This document shows positions 10,860-21,229 of a stretch of DNA of 64,000 nt, piece after piece. A program made the translations under genes and the position numbers. Source of the stretch: Epiperipatus broadwayi (taxonomy: Eukaryota; Onychophora; Udeonychophora; Euonychophora; Peripatidae); NCBI GenBank assembly GCA_028023455.1, contig JAQFVV010006208.1, positions 6,554,963 through 6,618,962 of the forward strand, given 5' to 3'. The stretch's first letter is position 1; each line of letters opens with the position of its first letter. Below the pieces are notes generated by a model. The model did no database searches. It was not told the origin of the DNA and saw only the letters and a program-made list of their open reading frames with translations.

Positions 10860-10982
10860 CAAATATACGTCTTTTTTTTTATGTGTCAAAGTGTCGGTCA
10901 GGAAGCGAACTCCGGGACAACTGCTTGTAAGGCGGCTGTGCTAACCACTCGGCCACCAGCGCTTGACAAATATACGTCTTTT
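10860..10982 (-). mobile_element. Minimal tRNA-only SINE in a perfect 16-bp target duplication
   Basis: The unit at 10876-10966, on the minus strand, is a tRNA-like sequence and little else. It has the A box TGGCCGAGTGGTTAGC, an anticodon arm with loop CTTACAA (anticodon TAC, probably from TCC of the glycine type at 5433), a B box GGAGTTCGCTTCC, GACACAT and an A tail of about nine. It is flanked by CAAATATACGTCTTTT at 10860-10875 and again at 10967-10982, a perfect target-site duplication. This shows the mobile unit is only about 90 bp. Such duplications are typical of LINE-driven insertion. Confidence 0.85.
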
Positions 10983-11093
10983 ATTAATAATTCTCTTTTC
11001 TTTAATTATTATAAACTCATTATAATCGAGTATTAGCAAAAGGTAATATTTAATATTAAATACTTTCACATTACACTAAGTATACTTTCGACA

Positions 11094-11612
11094 GACCAAT
11101 CATTGTGCTGTTTTGTTTAGCAGTTAAAAAATATGCCTACATATAGACATAATTTATTATGTAAATGTGACATTTAAATATTGCATTTTTTTGCATTTTT
11201 TAAACAATGAAATGAATGAATCATTTTTGTTAATTGCATTTGAATCCTTTAAAGTTGACCATTCCTCCTTATATTTTCGTTTTTTCATTGTCTCTTTCAG
11301 CACACATCGTGCTTACATTATTAGAATTGAAAGTATGATCTGTAGGGATCTTCCTTGGTAATGAACTTGCTATGGATCATAATTTCAGTCCTACTAATGT
11401 AAGCATGGTTCAAAAGAGACAATATAAAATAGAAATATAAGGAGACATGGGCAATTGAAAAGGATTCAAATATAATTAATGGAAAGAATTCATGTGTTCC
11501 ATTGTCGAAAAAATGGAATATTTAAATGCCTCATTTACATAATAAATTACATCCAAATATAGGCATAATATTTAACTGCTAAACAAATCAGCACAATGAT
11601 TCTGGCAGCGGT
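11094..11612. mobile_element. Fold-back element, arms about 220 bp
   Basis: The left arm 11094-11325 and right arm about 11392-11612 are imperfect inverted copies. The ends read ATCATTGTGCTG and CAGCACAATGAT, and GTCTCTTT near 11290 mirrors AAAGAGAC near 11414. The loop is about 65 bp. No hammerhead-like core was seen. Open frames inside are not genes. Confidence 0.7.
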
Positions 11613-11728
11613 TTGCTGAAAGCATGCTTAGCCGAGAAGTCATCGCAGCTGCCTTGCAAGCAAATAGTTGGTTGCAGACGGTTGTGGGTTCGCCTCCCAG
11701 CCAATTCTCTGACATATAGAAAAAAAAA
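11612..11728 (+). mobile_element. tRNA-like SINE, divergent copy
   Basis: Contains GCTGCCTTGCAAGCA (anticodon arm of the same SINE type, here TGC), a B box TGGGTTCGCCTCCC, then GACATATAG and nine A. There is an insertion of about 20 bases between the anticodon arm and the B box. The shared end GACATATRGAAAA links it to the copies at 5433, 10876 and 35053. Confidence 0.6.
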
Positions 11729-11901
11729 CTATTGAATAATAATTATTATCTTTTCTTAAAACCTCATTGTGAGTTTATAATAATCTTTCATTTATAGAGG
11801 TTGCCTTGACAACAGATTGAGGATTTATGGTTTAGATTAGCCTTATTTGTTATCATGTATTACTCACTTATATAACATTAATTTATTATTTTATTTTTTA
11901 G

Positions 11902-12198
11902 GTTCAGATTCAGTAATGACAAAGTATGATTCTGATTATAAAGAAGAATTAATTGAAGTGGAACGTGGTGAAATTCTTAAAATTGAGGTCGGTTTTGACG
12001 GATCCCCGATGCCTAAAGCTAGCTGGATGTGTAACAATAAACTTCTTTGCAATACTGAGCGAGTAACCATTGAAGTTGTCGAAAATGTTGCGAGGCTTGT
12101 GATCAATAATACTGAAGATTCAGATGCTGGCACATACACCCTAATTTTGGAGACAGACATTGAAAAAGTCACCATTCCCATCATTGTAAATGTTGTTG
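11902..12198 (+). CDS. Exon: complete Ig domain, titin/twitchin-type protein
   Basis: This 297-bp exon sits between AG at 11900-11901 and GT at 12199-12200, phase 1 at both ends, and adds 99 residues. It encodes one I-set Ig domain: a VERGEILKIEV strand, the GSPMPKASW turn with the core Trp, RVTIEVVENVARLVINNTE, then DAGTYTLILE and a closing VNVV. Both canonical disulphide cysteines are absent; the positions read I before GFDG and L after DAGTYT. This is common in titin-type intracellular Ig modules. The preceding Ig (4920-5095) joins directly, so two Ig domains are adjacent before the long linker exon. An open frame on the opposite strand is a shadow. Confidence 0.88.
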
Positions 12199-12689
12199 GT
12201 AAGCTATAATCTTTGACGTATAATTTAAATTTCATTTAGCACTCCAACTTTTAAATAATATTGGAGTGTTTTGATTTTCAAGCAAATGAATTTTTCAAAA
12301 ATGATTTTTCGTGTGGACTCACATATGTGTATATAATGTTTGTTTATATGTATCTTTAAAGAAAATGTTTTTGTTTATAACATTTGATATAATTTATTTC
12401 CAAATCCTATAACTATTTCAAAGAAACTTCATTTTCATAAGATACATGCTTAGTTAGCTAATGAAACATAAATGATAACCATTTTTTATTTATCCGTGTC
12501 AAATATCCAATATTTTTCATAACTTTATAGAAAACTGGAAGTATCTCAGATTAAGGCTATGAAATATCAACTTTAGAATATATTCATTGAACAGAAATCA
12601 AGTTTTGATAGCGAATTTTAGTTATGGAGAAAAACTATTTTACAATTCAATCATGAATTTTTTATCCGCATTTAAATTTTGATTATTTA
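12199..12689. other. Intron, no feature seen
   Basis: AT-rich, no coding or repeat structure recognised. Confidence 0.5.
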
Positions 12690-13170
12690 TCAAACACATC
12701 AATCATGGATAGATCCACAGAGTAGTCATGCCATCAATTCATCTATTTCTTTTTACTCCATTCTCTTCATAACCCAGCGCTTCAATTCCATGTAACACTG
12801 CCCATCTGTTATATCATCCAACAATATTTTCCATTATTTTTTCTTACTTCCATTCACCATTTCCTCCAAAATACCTTTTATTAAACTATACTTTTTTTTG
12901 ATATGTGTCCAATCCAGTTTCTCTTTTTAATTTCCTCAATCCTTTTTTTTTTCTTTTCACTTTTCAAAACGTCTTCATTTGTTATTTGATTCATCCAACT
13001 GATTTTTCCATTCTCCATGTCCACATCTTAAAAGCTTCCAATCTGCTTCTAATTTTATTATTCATTGTCCACGTTTTACAACCATACATTAGTGCACTGC
13101 ACACATAGCATTTAATTAATCTTTTTCTTAATTCTCTCATCAAAGGTCCACAAAATATTTTATTTCTCTT
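12690..13170 (-). pseudogene. LINE remnant, C-terminal part of endonuclease-reverse transcriptase
   Basis: The minus strand reads as the post-RT C-terminal region of a non-LTR retrotransposon. From about 13145 downward it gives LRKRLIKCYVCSALMYGCKTW and on to RSRLEAFKMWTWRMEK, the familiar 'ALYG..TW' and 'LEAFEMWxWRRMEK' blocks. Further down are broken pieces up to a final RID-like stretch near 12720. Stops and frameshifts are frequent. It is a different subfamily from the RTE-like copies elsewhere in the window, which read 'FNKCVLPVLTY'. Confidence 0.65.
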
Positions 13171-13884
13171 AGTAAATTATTAATTTTGTTATTATCTTTA
13201 AATTCTTTGTAGACTTTTATAGTATTCTATTCATATTTAAGAATGTAGCAGCAAGGAACTGTTGCAATAGTAGCTTCAGATTATGATGCGCACACATTGG
13301 ATTGGTGATCAAATAAGAAAAGCAAAAGCATCTTAGAATAAAACTATTGTGTTCTGATTGCTACATTGGTGTATGCATAATACTTGATCCTCACCCTTAT
13401 AATATATAAATAAGCATTTTAAATTTTATAAGGTTGCTTATGCAAGTGAGTGTCATGTTGTTTAATCCCAAGAATTAGTTTGGAAAATGTATTTACGTTT
13501 CATGTATTAATGAATATGACAAACCAAATACGAAATAGTAGCAGAATAAAAAAAACTACAAATGAATGTAACTAAATAAAATGTAATCTAAGTGCAAAAT
13601 GGAAAAGGTGATGAAAAAAGGTATAACAAACATGAGATCTTCATGTCAGTGGACAGATATCTTTAATAGCAGGGATATTTTTAATAAAATCTGTAATTCA
13701 GAAGTTCACCAAGCATTTGGGAAATACTCAATGGTAGATTCTTTTGTCAATGGAAAATCCCAAGTTTTAATAATTTTGGGTAAATTTTCACACACAAAAA
13801 AACTAAAGTACGAGCTTAACAAAAATATTATGGAAAATGTCAAATAATGTCATCAACGTTCATGACATGTTTATGTTCGCATGC
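13171..13884. other. Intron, no feature seen
   Basis: An 82-codon open frame at 13599-13847 shows no recognisable domain. It has AT-driven composition and is not called as a gene. Confidence 0.5.
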
Positions 13885-14285
13885 TATCATATATCACATG
13901 ATCACCATTTCTTATGTTTGCTCATAACTGTTATTAAAACAGGCAAAACTCTCCATATAGTAGTGCCACTCAGTGCAAGACAGAGTAATCAATGGATGCC
14001 AGAAGGCTTGTGCATAAAATCCCTATCTCATGCCTACTCATCCAATACCCCCAGACTAACTTCTGAAGAATTGCATTAAATCCTAAGATATAGGTGCATT
14101 GCTTTCAGATTCAAGGCTCCTCACTGATGAAGGCTCAAGCCTGAAACTAATCTGGGAATATTGGATGAGTAGGCACTAGATAGGAATTTTATGCACAAGC
14201 CTTCTGGAATCCGTTGATTATTCTGGCTTACACTGAGTGGCGTTACTGTATGGAGAGTTTTGCCTGTTTTAATGCTATCATATAC
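13885..14285. mobile_element. Family A fold-back element
   Basis: Left arm about 13938-14055, right arm about 14155-14275, ending ACTCTCCATA and TATGGAGAGT, with AAAACAGGC and GCCTGTTTTAA just outside. Outer sequence ATCACATGATCACC (13890s) is shared with the other family A copies. The loop contains the hammerhead-like motif at 14109-14166. Confidence 0.8.
14109..14166 (+). ncRNA. Hammerhead-like motif, family A
   Basis: Outer stem I ATTCAA/TTGGAT (one G-T pair), inner stem I CCTCA/TGGGA, core CTGATGA at 14124-14130, stem II AGGC-TCAA-GCCT with all four pairs formed, and GAAAC at 14143-14147. The tiny stem III is broken by one change (ATC in place of GTC). This copy has the best stem II of the family, including an A-T closing pair, where other copies have A-A or A-C. 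Confidence 0.55.
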
Positions 14286-14454
14286 ATAAAAAAATTATGA
14301 ATTACCCATTGGGAATGGAATCTATATGCAAGTAATATTTTTTAAAGTTAATAGTAACTTATAATTCATTTTCTAAATATTATTTAAATTTAACAAGTAG
14401 CAAATGTTCAGTAAAATACTTTTTATACAAAATTTTTACTAAGATAATTACATC

Positions 14455-15475
14455 TTGTCTACAGAGAACATTGAATTTCAACCAACCAAGAGAACAAACT
14501 GGATTTACAAGTGATTTTAGTACAGTAGATCATATCCAAGTATTGAGAGAAGTTATAGAAAGGAACAATGAATATGAGTTGCCATTATGCTTTGGATTTG
14601 TACAATCTGAAAAGGCATTTGATTCTATAAGCATTTCTTCAGTGATTTAAGCATTGGATCATCAAGGTATAGACCCAGGATATTATCATATTCTGAAGAA
14701 TATTTACAAAAATATAACAGCAACAATTAGATTACATAATGATATTAGGGTGGTTAACATTGAGAAGGGTGTAAGGCAGAGTGACTCAATATCTCCAAAA
14801 CTTTTTACAGCAGTGCTGCAAGAAGTATTTTGTGGATTAAAATTGGAAACTAAAGGAGTAAAAGTAAATGGAGATTATTTAAGTCATTTGAATTTTTCAG
14901 ATGATGTAGTTGTTTTTGCAAACAATGAGAGCTTCAGGAAATGTTGTAGGAGTTATCAAATGAAAGTAAGAAAGTAGGACTAAAGATAAACGTTAAAAAG
15001 ACTAAAGTAATGTTCAATAGATTTTTTCAAAAGATAAAAATAAAGATTGATTATGATGAGTTAGAAGAAGTTAACAACCACAAATACTTTTGTCCGATTA
15101 TTACTACAGATGGAAACATAATGAATGAAATTAATCATAGGATTAAACTTGGTTGGAGTGCTTTTGGTAGAAATAACTTAATACTAAAAGGAAATATGCC
15201 TATGTGTTTGAAAAGGAAGGTTTTTAATAAATGTGTTTTACCAGTTCTTACTTATAAATCTGAAACTTGGACACTTAATAGAGGAGCAATATAGAGACGT
15301 TAGACCATTCAAAGTAGTATGGAGAGCTACATGTTAGGAGTAACAAGAAGAGATTGAAAGCACAATATATGGGTAAGAGAACAAACAGGTATAATTAATA
15401 TTGTTGAAAGAATTAAAAGACAAGTGGAGATGGGCTGACATATTGCTAAAAGAGATGGTACATTATGATACTAAA
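14455..15475 (+). pseudogene. RTE-like LINE remnant, reverse transcriptase to C-terminus
   Basis: The piece starts inside the RT with a QPREQTGFTSDFSTVDHI block. It passes through EKAFDS, GVRQSDSISPKLF and the catalytic FSDD (at about 14892-14906), then shows KGNMPMCLKRKVFNKCVLPVLTY and broken VREQTG, IKR and HIAKR blocks. Stops at about 14649, 14977 and 15294, and frameshifts, mark it as dead. It encodes the RT of a non-LTR retrotransposon with an APE-type nuclease, whose 5' part is missing here. The family call is from motif memory. Confidence 0.75.
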
Positions 15476-15664
15476 TAAAAACAGATAGTTGTGAGTTTTT
15501 AGTACAGCATTGATCCATTGCAAATTCCCCCCCTTCCCCCACCATCATTGGAGAAAGCTACATCACAAACATGGGCAGCAATTCCCAAATTTATCGACAG
15601 ACTGATATGTATGTGAAATGTCATAGCAGATCTGGTATGTAAGTACCATATATATTTGCAAAAG
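15476..15664. other. Intron, no feature seen
   Basis: Short C-rich stretch at about 15524-15542; otherwise nothing recognised. Confidence 0.5.
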
Positions 15665-16130
15665 GCAACTATTATTGCTATAGCTTACACTAGATGTCAT
15701 TGTTGTATGGAGAAAGTTGCAACTATTTTAATAGCTTGTATAATCACAAGAAATGATGATCATGTGATGTTTTAATGATTTAAAACCAATCTTAGCCAAA
15801 AAATGTTGGTGACTACGGTTATTAAAAAAACAAAGACACCAAAATATATAGAAAATGAACTGGGTTCAGATCAGTATGGTTATAAAGGCAAATTATCTGG
15901 ATTGAAAACATTATTGGGTCTTAAGTTTGGGCTCTTTGTGTTATAGTTAACTAAAAAGATAAAAGATGGATCTAAATGTATTTCTTTCAGATCCAAGGCT
16001 CCTCATTGATGAAAATAATGAACTAGGAAACTGGTCTGGGAATATTGGATGAGTAGGCACTGAATAGGGATTTAAGTGGCCCAAACCTCCTGTCATCTAT
16101 TGATTATTATAGCCTGCACTAGCTTAATAG
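15665..16130 (+). mobile_element. Family A element with interior, degenerate
   Basis: Shares its whole length with 7065-7550: an end of the arm (TGTATGGAGA near 15705), ATCATGTGATGTTTT, the interior with ACACCAAAATATATA, then AGATCCAAGGCTCCTCA and a degraded core TTGATGAAAATAATG, GAAAC, TGGTC and TGGG, and the arm again. The unit-to-unit order is the same as at 7065-7580, so the interior is a genuine part of the family. Confidence 0.65.
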
Positions 16131-16144
16131 ATCTTTCATTCTTA

Positions 16145-16690
16145 TAATATATATATATATATAATTAGTAATCATTAAAATCCTAAAGTTAAACTACTCA
16201 ATAACATAATCAAAATTACCCCAAATTCACAACTAAAGCAGATTAGCCAAAGAAAATCAATTCTAAAACACAACCAATGGTTTCTTTGAAAGAAATGAAA
16301 TAAAAAGAATTAAAAAAATATTTATTATTAAAAATTTATGATTCTGAATTAATTACCTTATTTAAGAGTTCTTTTAATATTAAGAGTATGTGGGACATAG
16401 TTGGTAATAGTATATATTTGTTGATATGTTCTTTAGCCCTTCTCACTTAAGAAGTCAGCTTTTAGCCGTGAAACCATTAATTGTGTTTTAGAGTTTATTT
16501 GCTTTGGCCAGTCTTGTTTAATTGTGAATTTGGGGTAATTTTGATAAATTTGTAATGTAAACATTAAAAGCTTAAAGCTAAACAACTCAGTAAAACAACT
16601 AATTAATTCAAAATTAAACAAGAGTCGCCGAAGAAAAAATAAAGTACAACACAACCAATAGTTTCCCTAGTAGAGATGGTCTACGAAAAG
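16145..16690. mobile_element. Family E fold-back element, complex
   Basis: AAATTACCCCAAATTCACAA at about 16213 is the inverse of TTGTGAATTTGGGGTAATTT at about 16518, and a third partial arm lies at 16590-16690. Related to the fold-back at 56365-56560, which shares CTAGTC..., ACACTACCAATG and GGGTAATTTTGAT. A motif TAAGAAGTCAGC-TTTTA-GCC-GTGAAACC occurs at about 16446-16472. No coding frame. Confidence 0.6.
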
Positions 16691-17148
16691 CCATGTAATT
16701 GATTATACGATTTCATCAGAAAATTACCTCAAGAATTACAATCATCAAGTCATGTTTTACAAGGGTGGATCACCATTTAGATTTTACATTTCTGCCAAAG
16801 TAGTTACATGATTTTTTTCTTTCTTTGGATTGTCTTGTTAATTTTGAATTTGGGATAATCTTAGTTATAATTCGTAATGTACATAATGTAATATTAAATC
16901 ACATATGTATTAAAAAGTAATCGTAATAAAAAATTGTCATAAATGAAAAGAATGCATGAGTTTTAAATTCATGTACATGCGCAATATAAAATGGTTGTAT
17001 ATTAAAAATGAATAATATAAAAGCATTGTTTTTAAAAAATGAAATAATAATCGTTGTATTCAAATAATAGTTCAAGGTAAAATTCTAATAATTTTTTTTG
17101 TTTCTATTTTTTATATTATAGTAATGTAACATTTTAATTTTGTTTCAG
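16691..17148. other. Intron ending in a polypyrimidine tract and 3' splice site
   Basis: Nothing coding. The final bases TTTTGTTTCAG (AG at 17147-17148) form a good acceptor for the next exon. Confidence 0.6.
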
Positions 17149-18834
17149 AACCACCACCAGGCAAAGTGCAGTCAATTAGGAAGACTGAAAGTTTGAAAAA
17201 AATTGAAACGTTTGAAAGTATTCAGTCTGGTGAGATGGTGTCAAGAATTGGCGAAATAGGAAATAAAGATTTCGAACGATATGATTCTATTACTACTTCA
17301 GAAAAAGTTGAACGAATGGATATTAGTGATATAAAATCAGCAATAGATTTAAGCAAAACCATTTCTCAAAAAGACCAAGAAATTATGCATACAATAGATG
17401 ACTCTGAAATTGTTGAAATTTTGAAAGAATATGAAATCATAAATGGATTGAAGGAATCACAGAGCACTGAAGCTAAAAAAGAAGTTCAAAGTAACATTTA
17501 TGAAAAAACTATCAGTGGGGTTGAAAAAATTTCCGAAATTAGAGAAGCAGTTAAAGACTATGAAGTAATAGACAAAGAAACAGGTAAAATTAGGCAATTT
17601 GATAGAGATGAAACATTGGAAATGGATGAAGATTTTGGTAGAAAAGAAACAGATAAAGATTTTGAAATTATTGAAACAGAAAGAGAAATCCGCACTAAAA
17701 AATTCATTGAAAATTTTGAGCCAGAAGACGATGAAACAATTGAAACACAAACAAAGGTTCAAACTGAAATTGTAACTAAAAGATATATTGAAGATTTTGA
17801 ATCTCTAGAAGGTGAAAATGGGTCTGAGTTAAAAGAAACAATTAAAAAAGTAACTGAAATTCAAAAAGAGATATATAATGACGATGATGAAGTAGTGCAT
17901 ATTAAGAAAGAGTTTGAATATAGAAAAGTATTTGATAGAGAAAACGAAGATGAAACTATAAAATTCATTAAAGATATTGAATCGATGAAACATGAAGATG
18001 AAGAAGAAATTAGAGAGTATGAAGTTATTGAAAAACCTCATGTATTAGAAAGTAGGGTACATGAACTGGAAAAAAAAGATAATGAAACTTTAGAAATTGA
18101 ACAAAGATTTGAAATAGAACAAAGTTTAGACTTTGATGAAATTTATGATGACTTAAAAAGTTTAAAGCACATTAAAACAATTCAAAAAGAATATGATGAC
18201 TTAGATGATTTAGGTAGCCATTTTGAAAAAAGAATAGATGAAACAGTTATAATTCAAAAAACTCAGGAACCTAAAAAGAAAGAAATTTTAAGTGAACATG
18301 AAATAAAAGAAATGTTTAGTGAATATAAAACAGAAATACCCGAAGCTCAGGTTGTTAGTGAATCCAAAAGTATTCAGAATAAGATAGATTCCCAGGTTAC
18401 AGTTACTGAACAAGACTTTACTGAGGTTTTAGAACAGTCAGCAGAAACAATTTCTAAAGTAGTTGATAGAGATGAAGAATATGAAAGCCGAGAACTATTT
18501 GATTATAGTTTTGAGAAAAGATACAAGGAAAGAGAAATTGGCCCTCCTGGTCCGCCTACTGAATTTCAAGTTATTGACACCTCACCTGAATCTATAACAT
18601 TACGATGGAAACCACCTAAATTTGATGGTGGAAGTATGATTTATGGTTATATTATTGAAAAAAGAGGTGTGGGAAGGCACACATGGAATAAAGCATGTGT
18701 ATCTAAAGAACTTTCTTGTACTGTACATAATTTACTGGAAGATAATGAATATCAATTTAGTGTACAGGCAGAAAATGAATATGGGTTAGGTGATAGGGCG
18801 GAGACCTTGCCAGTTATAGCAAAATATCCATTTG
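17149..18834 (+). CDS. Exon: long acidic linker followed by FN3 domain (type A)
   Basis: This single exon of 1686 bp (562 codons) is open throughout, between AG at 17147-17148 and GT at 18835-18836, phase 1 at both ends. It opens with EPPPGK. About 460 residues follow that are dominated by Glu, Lys, Asp and Ile with almost no Pro or Trp. A loose repeat is visible around KFIENFEPEDD (17699), RYIEDFESLEG (17780) and KFIKDIESMKH (17960). The last 100 residues are a fibronectin type III domain: GPPGPPTEF, SITLRWKPPKFDGGS, YIIEKRGVGRHTW, then AENEYGLG. The linker sits where titin-family proteins may carry spring or spacer segments, but it is not a proline-rich PEVK. Its partners are unknown. Long minus-strand open frames inside are mirror effects of the GAA-rich codons. 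Confidence 0.9.
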
Positions 18835-19308
18835 GTAAGTAATAATAATTCATTTTTTTATTTTTAAATAATTTTGTTTGTGCATAAATGTATGTACATA
18901 TGTTTGTTTTTATGAATGTATAAAGATGTGATTATGATTCAAAGTTTACACTTTGCCTGAATATTTCACATCATTCACAAAAGAGTCGCAAACTGAATGT
19001 GGTTTTATTCCAAATGTCCTAGTTTAAGATAATTATAATTTTTTTCTTTTGTCATTTTCCTGCTATTGAACCAAATCAATAAACATCAAATGTTTGCAGT
19101 TTTGAATTTTAAACTTCAGTTTGTAAGAAGTTGATCAGATCACTGTTTTTATTCAATGAAATGCAAAAAAATAAAATGGCTACCTGAGATAAATAATAAT
19201 GTGTAAATCGCTTTTCAATGGATGATGGTAAAGGTGGATCGTGTTTCAAAAAATGATTTCACTTTATTTTGTTATGTAAATTTGCGGTAAAAATTAATAA
19301 ATTAAAGA
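18835..19308. other. Intron, no feature seen
   Basis: AT-rich, no recognised element. Confidence 0.5.
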
Positions 19309-19309
19309 C

Positions 19310-19490
19310 ATAGAGCTCGCAAATAAGCTCTTAACAAGCTTTTCAGAATATCCCCAACCTAAACCAGTTTCTGCTACTGGCTTCCTCAGTGATTCTAGCA
19401 CCTGACTAAGGAAGCCAGTAGCAGAAACCAGTCTGGGGTTGGAGATATTCTGCAAAGCTTGTTAAGAGCTTATTCGCAAGGTCTATATAT
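19310..19490. mobile_element. Family B fold-back element, near-perfect palindrome
   Basis: Arms 19310-19390 and 19412-19490 are inverted copies (AAGCTCTTAACAAGCTTT and its inverse), with a loop of about 20 bp. The plus arm reads GGAAGCC-AGTA-GCA-GAAAC-CA-GTC-TGGGG. In the minus reading of the left arm the core is CTGAGGA, so both strands show a hammerhead-like order: core, short stem, GAAAC, GTC, TGGGG. The TCTTAACAAGCTT block is shared with the direct repeats at 9602 and 10017. Confidence 0.7.
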
Positions 19491-19724
19491 AACATTTGTA
19501 ATACAAGCTCATTAAATTAGGTCATGTGACATAAGACTTGATTTCTTTGTAATACTAATACATTATACAAAATAATTTACTTGATTAAAATTTTAATTGA
19601 CAAGTTCTATTTTTTTTTTTACTTGTTTAACATTTCCTAAAAAACTGATTTTTAAAAATAATTCTGATATTTGTAATAATGGTTATATATAACCATAGTT
19701 ACATTCAGCAATTCTCTATATACA

Positions 19725-19930
19725 GTAATACCTTTTACAATACTTACATATGAGTTCAGCGGTGAGATTTCACATACGTATTAGCACAGCAATATTTATT
19801 TGAAATGATATTCCAACAAGTAAAATGTTAACAATCTAAATTTATTACAACTGGTAACCAAATAAAAAAAAATAATATACATTTAATTAATTGCACAAAG
19901 TATATCATTTATATTTGTAACCCATGAAAT
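19725..19930 (+). mobile_element. Family G transposon fragment
   Basis: Matches pieces of 50848-51200: TACTTACATATGAGTTCAGC, GGTGAGATTT, ACAATCTAAATTTATTA and AATAATATACAT. It is a partial copy of the element with GGTACYTAC ends at 50848-51517. Confidence 0.55.
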
Positions 19931-21040
19931 CTTCATATCAATATATATATATATACATGGATTCGTCTGCACATTTCTTTCATATATAAAAAAGCAATTA
20001 ATTACTGATCTATACTTTTAACCAATGCTAAGACTAAAGAATCAATGTGCTAAATGCTGAAAAATAGCTTGCCAAAAGTTTATCAGTTTGCTAAATATAA
20101 ACAAATTTAGTTGCAGCCTTTCAAGAATTTCCTGTACATTATCACAATATATGGACTGATTAACATAAGCATATAGTTATACTCATAATTGTCTCTCCAT
20201 ATGCCCCTTTTTAGCAACACTTTCAGATTCTAATTCATTAGTTAAATAATTAGATATGCCTAGTTCCTCAATCAATTTATATTAATTTCTTTTAAATTAC
20301 TACTATTTATTAGTATCTTTAAAATAATTTCACCAATATCAATTTTTCTCAATTACATAGATTTCAAATACAATATCAACTATGACTTTCCTGTTCTGGA
20401 ATTGCAAAAAGGGAATTTTCTGTTAAATGAAAGGATATCCTTTGATTCCTCTTTGAGGCCTTAAAATAAATGAACAGGGGAATTTCCTCATGTCCTTTTT
20501 ATATATTCATGTCATTGGGGCTGTTATTACTATATGATCTTATAATAATTAAATTTGTAAAGCGCATACTCGATCTTATATAAACAAGGATGGGCTGCTC
20601 ATCAACCCACATTAGTCAGCGTAATAAGTTTATTGACTTTTTATATCTGAGTTTAAGATCAAGAAACACCATATTTTTCCAAATGCATGATACCTCTTAA
20701 CTGAAATATCAGTTGAATTTTTTCGAAGGCAAAATGAATGTATGTGTGAATGAACTTTTTTAAAATAAATATTCATAATCATGATAAACAAAACTAAACC
20801 ATAAACCTTATTCACAAGATGCTGTAAATTTACCAGCTAAGGCAGCAGTTGGTGGCTGAAGTTAAAAGATGCTAAAAATCTCCTGACTGTAGATTCAGGC
20901 TGCCATTTGATTAGGATCTTTTATTTAGGTACTCATAACTGTAGATCACTTTTAAGTGAAAGAAGATTGCAAAAATTGGAAGAACTGTCAAAGTATTAAT
21001 CAAAAATTATTGGAGTAAGATGAAGGATAGAGAAAGTTGA
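19931..21040. other. Intron, no feature seen
   Basis: A short TA run lies at about 19940-19955. No exon or known repeat; the minus-strand open frame at 20630-20815 is not gene-like. Confidence 0.5.
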
Positions 21041-21044
21041 AAGA

Positions 21045-21135
21045 ATAGAATAAGATCTGATGAAGACTGCATGGTACAGTCGAAACTGTAATCAATAATA
21101 AAAGTTTTTTTGCTGAAAAGTGAAATGTGTAAGGT
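21045..21135 (+). mobile_element. Family D monomer with hammerhead-like core
   Basis: CTGATGAA, then a 5-bp stem GACTG/CAGTC around CATGGTA, then GAAAC, followed by AATAAAAG and a TTGCTGAAAAG block. These blocks also occur in the family D fold-backs at 53115 and 53928. There is one extra A between CTGATGA and the stem compared with the hammerhead consensus, so activity is doubtful. Confidence 0.4.
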
Positions 21136-21229
21136 TTTTGAAATTCAATATTATTATTGGATTTTGTGAAGCTGGAAAAAAAATAAAGTGGCATTTGATT
21201 TTAAAAATGGATATGTAAGGCACAAATAT

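Noticed and set aside
13938-14079. Repeated small frames with the residues EGLCIKSLSSAYSSNIPR (also near 24060, 24726, 42120, 42263)
   Set aside because: They come from translating the family A arm. They appear in both orientations, carry no domain, and conservation follows the DNA repeat, not the codons.
17457-18041. Two minus-strand open frames rich in Phe and Asn inside the linker exon
   Set aside because: They are the mirror of GAA- and AAA-rich codons on the plus strand and have no domain.
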